The notes beneath the pieces are model-generated. The model saw nothing but the letters and a program-made list of their open reading frames with translations, was not told where the DNA came from and made no database searches. This document shows positions 6,929 through 12,295 of a stretch of DNA of 12,295 nucleotides, in pieces. This DNA comes from Actinomycetota bacterium (GTDB lineage: Bacteria; Actinomycetota; Acidimicrobiia; Acidimicrobiales; Acidimicrobiaceae): positions 1 through 12,295 of the forward strand of contig SIRY01000057.1 of assembly GCA_004366215.1 (NCBI GenBank), read 5' to 3'. The position numbers and the translations under genes were made by a program. The first letter of the stretch is position 1. Each line of letters opens with the position of its first letter.

Positions 6929-8202
6929 GGTTGGTCCTCCTCGGGTGCGGCGTCGTCGGTTCGAGCCTCGTGTGGCTGCTTCGGCGAGATGCGGATCTCC
7001 TTGCACGACGGCTTGGAGAGCCACTCGACCTCGCCGCCATCGTCGTGCGCGATCCCACGCGACCTCGCGACCCGTGGGTTCCGATGGAGCTCCTGAGCGA
7101 CGACATCGTCGGGGCGATCACGCGAGAAGACGTGGACGTCGTCGTCGAGGTGATGGGGTCGCCGACCGTCGCTCTCGTCGCCCTCGAGCGGGCGTTGCAA
7201 GCCGGTAAGTCCGTCGTAACCGCGAACAAAGATGTCCTCGCTGATCACCTCGGGGTCCTCGAGCACCTCGCAGAGGTGGCGTCTGTGGACCTGCTCTTCG
7301 AGGCGGCAGTGGCTGGAGGCGTTCCGCTCATTCGCGCTCTGCGCACCTCGTTGGTTGGCGAGCGCCTCTGGTCTCTCCAGGGGATCGTGAACGGCACGAG
7401 CAACTTCGTGTTGACTCGTATGACCGAGGCAGGGGACGACCTCGAGAGTGCACTCGAGGAGGCTCGAAGTCGTGGCTTTGCAGAGGCAGACCCCTCGCGG
7501 GACCTCGATGGGCGAGACGCCGCCGCGAAGGCAGCAATCCTCGCGTCGCTCGCCTTCGAGCGCAGCGTGCGAGCGACGCACGTCTACACCGAGGGCGTGA
7601 CGAACGTCACGCCGGCGGATATTCGCTTTGCTCGTTCGATCGGACGGGTGGTCAAGCTCGTCGCGACTGCCCGGCGAGTCGACGAGGTCGACGGTGAGGC
7701 GCTCAGCGTTGAGGTCTTCCCCGCGATGGTTCCCCAGTCCCATCCGCTTGCGAGCGTGCGCGACGCGGCGAACGCCATCCTGGTCGAAGGACACGCGGTT
7801 GGTGAGCTCGTCTTCATCGGGCCCGGGGCGGGCGGTCTTCCGACGGCTGCGGCGGTTCTTGCCGACATCCTCGAGGCGGCCCAGAATCGTCGCAGCGGTC
7901 GCCGGAGCCTCGTGGTTCGGCGTGATGAGCCCCGCATGCTTTCGCCGGCATCGATCGTGGGTCGCTTCGGGATCTCTCTACTCGTGCGGGATGCAGCAGG
8001 GGTGCTCGCACGTGTTGCGGAGGTCTTTGGTGATCAGGGTGTCTCGATCGCACAAGTCGAGCAGTTGGGTGCTGGCGACGGACTCGCTCACCTCATGCTC
8101 GTGACGCACGAAGCGACTCGCAGCTCGATGGATGCCGTCGTGAACGCGCTTGCAAAGATTGCAGACGTCGTCGGCGCGATCCAACGCTACCGAATGCTCT
8201 AG
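6925..8202 (+). CDS. hom: Homoserine dehydrogenase with ACT domain
   Basis: Hom reduces aspartate semialdehyde to homoserine with NAD(P)H, at the branch towards threonine and methionine. The 425-residue protein begins with the nucleotide-binding GCGVVG (7-12). NKD (101-103) follows in VVTANKDVLADH, then FEAAVAGGVPLI, the NGTSN motif (156-160) and GFAEADPSRDLDGRDAAAK. In the last motif Asp198 and Lys202 match the catalytic Asp/Lys pair of the family by spacing. A C-terminal ACT domain (about 347-422, RFGISLLVRDAAGVLARVAEVF) suggests feedback control, usually by threonine. The gene starts at GTG 6925 inside the lysA stop (GTGA overlap), with GGAGG at 6913-6917. Nine bases separate it from thrC. 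This is the monofunctional form; no aspartokinase domain is present. Confidence 0.96.
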   Translation: MRLVLLGCGVVGSSLVWLLRRDADLLARRLGEPLDLAAIVVRDPTRPRDPWVPMELLSDDIVGAITREDVDVVVEVMGSPTVALVALERALQAGKSVVTANKDVLADHLGVLEHLAEVASVDLLFEAAVAGGVPLIRALRTSLVGERLWSLQGIVNGTSNFVLTRMTEAGDDLESALEEARSRGFAEADPSRDLDGRDAAAKAAILASLAFERSVRATHVYTEGVTNVTPADIRFARSIGRVVKLVATARRVDEVDGEALSVEVFPAMVPQSHPLASVRDAANAILVEGHAVGELVFIGPGAGGLPTAAAVLADILEAAQNRRSGRRSLVVRRDEPRMLSPASIVGRFGISLLVRDAAGVLARVAEVFGDQGVSIAQVEQLGAGDGLAHLMLVTHEATRSSMDAVVNALAKIADVVGAIQRYRML

Positions 8203-8206
8203 GAGG
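8201..8206 (+). promoter_or_regulatory. Ribosome-binding site that decides the thrC start
   Basis: AGGAGG overlaps the hom stop codon and lies 5 nt before ATG 8212. The in-frame GTG at 8206 overlaps this site and is unlikely to be the start. Confidence 0.7.
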
Positions 8207-8211
8207 TGGGC

Positions 8212-9282
8212 ATGGAGTCGAGTGCAGTGAGGCGAGAGCTACGTGCCTGGCCAGGCATCATCGAGGCCTACCGTCCCTACCTCCCCGTCGAGCACGGTGC
8301 GACCGTTGTGACCCTTGGCGAGGGCGGCACCCCACTTCGGTTCGCGGCGAGGCTCTCGGCGCGTGTCGGTGCCTCCGTGTTCCTCAAACTCGAGGGCATG
8401 AACCCGACGGGATCCTTCAAAGACCGTGGCATGGCGCTCGCGGTGACCAACGCGAAGGCGCGCGGTTCCCGAGCCGTGATCTGCGCGTCGACGGGCAACA
8501 CGTCAGCTGCGGCAGCTGCCTACGCGGGCATTGCAGGCCTCGATGCCATCGTCGTCGTTCCTCGAGACGGCGTCGCTCGCGGCAAGCTTGCACAGGCTCT
8601 CCTCTACGGCGCTAAGGTTGTCGCGATAGCGGGTGGGTTTGACGACGCGCTGCGCGCGGTGCGTCAGCTCGCGAGTGACTTCGGGCTCGCCCTCGTGAAC
8701 TCGGTAAACCCCGACCGGCTCGAGGGTCAAAAGACGGCGGCCTTTGAGATCGTCGACCAGCTTGGAGACGCGCCCACGCTCCAGGTGATGCCGGTGGGCA
8801 ACGCCGGCAACATCACGGCGTACTGGCGTGGCTACCGAGAGGCTCGTGATCGCGCTGCAGCAACGCGGCTGCCGCGACTCGTAGGTGTCCAGGCTGAGGG
8901 TGCCGCACCGATCGTACGCGGGAGCGTCGTCGAGCACCCGACCACGCTCGCGAGCGCCATCCGTATCGGAAAGCCCGCATCCTGGGAGGGCGCGCTCGCG
9001 GCGACGCGCGACTCCGGAGGGACCATGCTCGCCGTGTCGGATGCCGAGATCCTCGAGGCCTATAGACTGTTAGCTCAAGAGGAGTCGGTGTTCTGCGAAC
9101 CCGCGTCAGCAGCCGCAGTTGCTGGCCTGCTACGGCTAGCCGTAGCGCCCTCAGAGACGGTAGTGTGCATTCTTACGGGACACGGTTTGAAGGACCCGGA
9201 TACTGCGTTGCAAGCTGTAGACGGACCGGTGCCGGCGTCAGCGGATCCTCAGTCGATCGCCCGGATGGCCGGGTTGAGCTGA
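8212..9282 (+). CDS. thrC: Threonine synthase
   Basis: ThrC is a PLP-dependent lyase that converts O-phosphohomoserine to L-threonine and phosphate. The 356-residue protein matches the short, class II-type enzyme found in actinobacteria. LGEGGTPL lies near residue 32. LKLEGMNPTGSFKDRGM contains the PLP lysine, Lys70. ASTGNTSAAAAAYAG binds phosphate and cofactor. QVMPVGNAGNITAYWRGY holds the glycine/asparagine loop, and FCEPASAAAVAGL follows near the C-terminus. Start ATG 8212 is set by AGGAGG. The gene lies 9 nt after hom and 46 nt before rho, with no thrB between. The last 75 or so codons use A- and T-ending codons (CTA, TTA, GTA, AGA, ATT) more than the rest and contain a perfect palindrome at 9129-9146. 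Confidence 0.95.
   Translation: MESSAVRRELRAWPGIIEAYRPYLPVEHGATVVTLGEGGTPLRFAARLSARVGASVFLKLEGMNPTGSFKDRGMALAVTNAKARGSRAVICASTGNTSAAAAAYAGIAGLDAIVVVPRDGVARGKLAQALLYGAKVVAIAGGFDDALRAVRQLASDFGLALVNSVNPDRLEGQKTAAFEIVDQLGDAPTLQVMPVGNAGNITAYWRGYREARDRAAATRLPRLVGVQAEGAAPIVRGSVVEHPTTLASAIRIGKPASWEGALAATRDSGGTMLAVSDAEILEAYRLLAQEESVFCEPASAAAVAGLLRLAVAPSETVVCILTGHGLKDPDTALQAVDGPVPASADPQSIARMAGLS
9129..9146. repeat. Perfect 18-bp palindrome within the 3' part of thrC
   Basis: GCTACGGCTAGCCGTAGC equals its own reverse complement. It sits in frame in thrC and encodes part of the stretch LLRLAVA using CTA, CTA and GTA codons, which are uncommon elsewhere in the window. With no loop it is more likely a protein-binding dyad than an RNA hairpin, if it has any role. 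Confidence 0.5.
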
Positions 9283-9328
9283 GGGACGGGGCAGCACAAC
9301 CTCCTGGTGATCAAGAAGGGATACCTCC

Positions 9329-11095
9329 ATGGTGAGTTCCACCGACGTGCTCGGCGATTTGGAGCGTCGGGACCGCGAGTCACTGCTCTCGCTGGCCCGT
9401 GAGCTTGGTCTTAAGGTGAGTTCTCGGGCTCGCAAAGCCGAGATCATCGCTGCCATCCAGGGTCGAGCGAGCGAGTCTCCTGCTAGCACGCCGGTCGAGC
9501 GGTTCGAGGACGGTCAGCCGGCAAGCCAAGCTCCGCTGTTCGGCGGCGAGTCGGCGGGCGACCCGCTCGCAGTCCGACCAGACGAGCAGGTGGATGGCGC
9601 GGCTCGTGCTGCTGCGACGACTCGGCGGCGTGGACGTCAGAGCGAGGCGCCGGCGACCGCACGCGTGGAGGTCCTCGACGAGGCCGACCAACTCGCCGTC
9701 GATCTCGCGCGGCTCCTGCCGCCGATCGCGGTGGATGGTGCGCTGACGCAAGCCGGAGGGCTCCAGGCTCGCGGTGAGGGCGAGGGGCAGCGAGCCGAAA
9801 CGGCTCCTGAGGGGAGCTCCGTCCGCGAGGGAGAAGTGCGCGACGAGGCTCGCACCGACGCTCAGCTGCGGCGAGCGGAGGATGGCGGGTCTCGACGGTC
9901 GCGTCGGCGGCGTAACAAGGAGCGTGGCGAGCGCGCTGAGGCAGAGGCGCTCCAGGTCCAAGAGCTCGTCGAGGTTGCAGGCGTCCTTGACCTTCGCGAG
10001 GATGGCTACGGCTTTCTGCGCGCCAACGGTCGGCTGAGCTCCTCGCGAGACACCTACGTCCCCGCATCGCTCGTGCGCAAGTTCGGACTTCGCCGGGGTG
10101 ACGAGGTCGTCGGCCAAGCACGAGCGAACCCACAGAGCGAGAAGTTTCCCGCTCTCGTCCGAATCGATCGCGTCTTTGGCATGAGCGTGGAGGAGGCGAG
10201 GCGGCGACCGCGATTTGAGGATCTCACTCCGCTGTTCCCCGATGAACGGCTCCGGCTTGAGAACCCCGACGATCCGCTGGAGCTCACGCCGCGCATCATG
10301 GACCTCGTCGCGCCGATCGGCAAAGGCCAGCGCGGCCTGATCGTGTCCCCGCCGAAGGCTGGCAAGACGACCGTCATGAAGCAGATTGCGCACGCGATTG
10401 AGCGCAACAACCCCGAGGTGATCTTGTTCGTGCTCCTCGTCGACGAGCGACCTGAGGAGGTCACTGACATGCGTCGCTCGGTTCGCGGAGAGGTGATCGC
10501 ATCGACGTTCGACCGTCCCGCAGAGGAGCACACCCAGGTCGCTGAACTCGTCATCGAGCGGGCCAAGCGTCTCGTAGAACTCGGCCGCGACGTCGTCATC
10601 ATCCTCGACGGCATTACCCGCCTTGCTCGTGCGTACAACCTCGCGCAACCTGCAAGTGGGCGGATCATGTCGGGAGGCGTTGACTCGGGTGCTCTCTACC
10701 CGCCGAAGAAGTTCTTCGGTGCGGCTCGTAACGTCGAAGAAGGTGGTTCCCTGACCATCCTTGCGACTGCTCTCGTCGAAACCGGCTCGAAGATGGACGA
10801 GGTCATCTTCGAAGAGTTCAAGGGGACTGGGAACATGGAGCTGCGGCTCGATCGCCGTCTGGCCGAGCGGCGCCTGTTCCCTGCGATCGACGTTGCCGCC
10901 TCCTCGACGCGACACGAAGAGCTGCTCTTCACTCGAGACGAGCTGACTCAGGTGTGGAAGCTGCGCCGAGTCCTCGGGGCGATCAGCCAGGACGGCACCC
11001 CCGCGGCCGGCCTCGAGCTGCTCATTGACAAGATCCGTTCGACGAAGTCGAACGCAGAGTTCTTGGCAGAGATCGCTCGAAGCCCCGGTATCTAA
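9329..11095 (+). CDS. rho: Transcription termination factor Rho, with actinobacterial insertion
   Basis: Rho is a hexameric RNA-dependent ATPase and translocase that releases transcripts from RNA polymerase. The 588-residue protein has a Rho_N helical domain (1-47). A low-complexity insertion rich in Arg, Glu and Ala follows (about 48-210, with the basic patch [15 protein letters not shown]). The cold-shock-like RNA-binding domain (about 212-275) contains [14 protein letters not shown]. The ATPase core carries the Walker A motif PPKAGKTT (Lys346), the catalytic VDERPEEV (Glu373) and [11 protein letters not shown] as Walker B. The Q-loop region is [21 protein letters not shown], followed by [18 protein letters not shown]. 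All core motifs are intact. E. coli Rho has 419 residues, and the excess is the insertion. AGAAGGG (9314-9320) lies 8 nt before the ATG. A 46-bp gap from thrC and 39 bp to rpmE allow co-transcription. Confidence 0.98.
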   Translation: MVSSTDVLGDLERRDRESLLSLARELGLKVSSRARKAEIIAAIQGRASESPASTPVERFEDGQPASQAPLFGGESAGDPLAVRPDEQVDGAARAAATTRRRGRQSEAPATARVEVLDEADQLAVDLARLLPPIAVDGALTQAGGLQARGEGEGQRAETAPEGSSVREGEVRDEARTDAQLRRAEDGGSRRSRRRRNKERGERAEAEALQVQELVEVAGVLDLREDGYGFLRANGRLSSSRDTYVPASLVRKFGLRRGDEVVGQARANPQSEKFPALVRIDRVFGMSVEEARRRPRFEDLTPLFPDERLRLENPDDPLELTPRIMDLVAPIGKGQRGLIVSPPKAGKTTVMKQIAHAIERNNPEVILFVLLVDERPEEVTDMRRSVRGEVIASTFDRPAEEHTQVAELVIERAKRLVELGRDVVIILDGITRLARAYNLAQPASGRIMSGGVDSGALYPPKKFFGAARNVEEGGSLTILATALVETGSKMDEVIFEEFKGTGNMELRLDRRLAERRLFPAIDVAASSTRHEELLFTRDELTQVWKLRRVLGAISQDGTPAAGLELLIDKIRSTKSNAEFLAEIARSPGI

Positions 11096-11124
11096 GGCCG
11101 GCGGCGGGTGCTCGTGGACTTATG

Positions 11125-11131
11125 AAGGAGG
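11125..11131 (+). promoter_or_regulatory. Ribosome-binding site of rpmE
   Basis: AAGGAGG lies directly before two adjacent ATG codons (11132 and 11135). Spacing is 0 nt to the first and 3 nt to the second, so the second ATG is preferred, although both are tight. Confidence 0.6.
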
Positions 11132-11134
11132 ATG

Positions 11135-11359
11135 ATGAAGGACGGTATCCACCCCGAGTACGTCGTGGCGACGGTGCGCTGCTCGTGCGGCAACACGTTT
11201 GAGACGCGTTCGACGAAGGCCGAGCTGCACATCGAACTGTGCAACCAGTGCCATCCCTTCTACACAGGGCGTCAGAAGCTGGTTGACACCGGTGGACGGG
11301 TCGAGCGGTTCCAGCGCCGCTACGGTGACCGAGCTCGACGAAGCACCCCATCCCGCTGA
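11135..11359 (+). CDS. rpmE: 50S ribosomal protein L31, zinc-binding type
   Basis: L31 is a small protein of the large ribosomal subunit that bridges to the 30S head. The 74-residue product begins [10 protein letters not shown]. It carries the four-cysteine zinc site of the C+ type: CSC (Cys16, Cys18) and CNQC (Cys36, Cys39), followed by HPFYTG and [10 protein letters not shown], the normal end of the family. In zinc starvation many bacteria replace this form with a cysteine-free paralogue. The tail after RRYG ([10 protein letters not shown]) is encoded in the 35 nt that overlap the next gene and is probably unimportant. Start ATG 11135 is chosen over 11132 for ribosome-binding-site spacing. 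Confidence 0.96.
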   Translation: MKDGIHPEYVVATVRCSCGNTFETRSTKAELHIELCNQCHPFYTGRQKLVDTGGRVERFQRRYGDRARRSTPSR

Positions 11360-12245
11360 GCGAGCGCGCTCGATCGCTCTGGCGGTCTGTCCGGAGGCGC
11401 TGCCGGTCGTCGTCCCAGCTCAAGGCGGGCTAGCTGACGCGACAGTGCTCGAGGCGGAGCACGAGGTCGTCGTTGCGACACCCCGGGGCACGCTCGGGGC
11501 TCTCGCAGCGTGGGTGGCGTTGCGCGATCGCGGCTCCCTGCGCATCATCGTGCTCGGTGACACTGAGCGAGTGGGACGGCTCGCTGCCGCCCTCAGGGCA
11601 GAGCCGGTGCGCCTCGAGGTGGTCACACCTGCGGGCCTTGGCGCAGTGCAGCCGTGGTCTGCGCCGGAGGTACCTGTGGTTCGCTGGCGCGAGGACGCGT
11701 GGCTCGATCGACTGGTGGATGCCCTGCTCCCCATCGCGCCTGTGACGGTGAGCGCCCTTCCCGACGCGGTGGTCGTCGAGTCGGCTGGGGTGTGGCTAGG
11801 GGGGCGCTGGGGACCTACTCCCGTGGTCGGCGTCGACCCTCGGGACTGGCTGATGCGCAGCGAGCAGCATCTCAGCGAAGACGCCCTGCTCGGCGAAGCC
11901 GTCGAGCTCGCCCGTTCGCTCCTCGAGACCAGTGGGCGCGTTGCCCGGGCGTACTGCACCCCTCGCGCTCGTGCACGCCGCGCCAGGGAACGTTGGCTCA
12001 CGCGCCGTGGCCTCGAGCCGCTCGAACCTGATGGCGTTATCGAGCTGGGCGGGCGCGCATTTGCGATCGACGCCTCGGGCGCTGTGTGGGGATTCGGCCT
12101 GCCGACGGATCCGTGGCTCGCAGTTGAGGCTCGAGCGCTCGGAGGCGACCCGACCCGGCCGATCTACCTCGTCACCGAGGGACGGCTCGGTCCGTCGGTG
12201 CGCATCGCGAGCGCGTTTGGGCCGTTTGAGGTGATTGAGGAGTGA
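11325..12245 (+). CDS. Unrecognised 306-residue protein between rpmE and prfA
   Basis: I do not recognise this protein. From GTG 11325 it has 306 residues, no signal peptide and no membrane helix. Hydrophobic stretches alternate with helical ones in the N-terminal half ([49 protein letters not shown]), suggesting an alpha/beta fold with four or five parallel strands. A helical, Arg-rich segment (about 176-230) follows. The C-terminal part has [21 protein letters not shown] (237-257) and [17 protein letters not shown], a likely beta-rich unit. No nucleotide-binding loop or catalytic motif stands out. The start overlaps rpmE by 35 nt and has a weak ribosome-binding site; the next in-frame start would remove 40 residues. 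Codon use is normal for the window. The stop lies 2 nt before the prfA start, so coupling is likely. The gene is surely real; the function is unknown. Confidence 0.85.
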   Translation: MTELDEAPHPAERARSIALAVCPEALPVVVPAQGGLADATVLEAEHEVVVATPRGTLGALAAWVALRDRGSLRIIVLGDTERVGRLAAALRAEPVRLEVVTPAGLGAVQPWSAPEVPVVRWREDAWLDRLVDALLPIAPVTVSALPDAVVVESAGVWLGGRWGPTPVVGVDPRDWLMRSEQHLSEDALLGEAVELARSLLETSGRVARAYCTPRARARRARERWLTRRGLEPLEPDGVIELGGRAFAIDASGAVWGFGLPTDPWLAVEARALGGDPTRPIYLVTEGRLGPSVRIASAFGPFEVIEE

Positions 12246-12247
12246 CA

Positions 12248-12295
12248 GTGCTCGAGGATCGTTACGGGCGGTTTGAGGCGGAGTACGAACGGATC
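12248..12295 (+). CDS. prfA: Peptide chain release factor 1, N-terminal fragment (probable)
   Basis: Only 16 codons are present, starting at GTG with GAGGAG (12237-12242) 5 nt upstream; the gene leaves the window on the right. The peptide starts MLEDRYGRFEAEYERI. This resembles the helical N-terminus of class I release factors (Leu-Glu..Arg-Tyr-Glu pattern), though the similarity is short. The call rests mainly on gene order, because prfA follows rpmE in many actinobacteria. RF1 releases finished proteins at UAG and UAA codons. The GGQ and PxT motifs lie outside the window. Confidence 0.6.
   Translation, partial: MLEDRYGRFEAEYERI

Noticed and set aside
6817..7794. 325-codon minus-strand frame opposite hom and the end of lysA
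   Set aside because: Both plus-strand genes are clear; the frame arises from high GC content.
9380..10915. 511-codon open frame on the minus strand opposite rho
   Set aside because: It is a shadow of the well-conserved rho gene, with no domain or ribosome-binding site of its own.

Overview
This 12.3-kb window looks like a chromosomal housekeeping region of a high-GC actinobacterium. The order argS-lysA-hom-thrC-rho-rpmE-...-prfA is the block known from Mycobacterium, Streptomyces and relatives, and Rho carries the long basic and acidic insertion typical of actinobacteria. A deep-branching class such as Acidimicrobiia is plausible, but that is inference from the altered neighbourhood (murE nearby, no thrB). 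At least seven of the twelve genes start with GTG. No insertion sequence, prophage or CRISPR array was seen.

Left part (1-3181): the start of a TatA/E-like translocase gene leaves the window on the minus strand. It is divergent from a DedA-family membrane protein gene (145-798). A family-2 glycosyltransferase (minus strand, 743-1666) converges on dedA with a 56-bp overlap of coding ends. It is divergent from a murE-type UDP-MurNAc-tripeptide ligase (1718-3181). The theme is envelope and cell wall. The ligase has DNPG where the meso-diaminopimelate-specific enzymes have DNPR.

Middle (3182-4028): about 650 bp hold no convincing protein gene. A possible RNA stem and two pairs of short direct repeats lie in its second half. 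A tRNA-Arg(CCG) on the minus strand follows, divergent from argS.

Right part (4029-12295): a dense plus-strand run, probably one or a few overlapping transcription units. It comprises argS, lysA (1-nt overlap), hom (4-nt overlap), thrC (9-nt gap), rho (46-nt gap), rpmE (39-nt gap), an unrecognised 306-residue protein overlapping the rpmE tail by 35 nt, and the first 16 codons of probable prfA. It joins arginine charging, aspartate-family amino-acid synthesis (lysine, homoserine, threonine), transcription termination and translation. Homoserine kinase (thrB), which follows thrC in many actinobacteria, is absent.

Most of the window is ordinary. The points that deserve a second look are the DNPG motif and displaced position of MurE, the unknown protein before prfA, the 650-bp gene-free stretch, and a perfect 18-bp palindrome built from unusual codons near the end of thrC.
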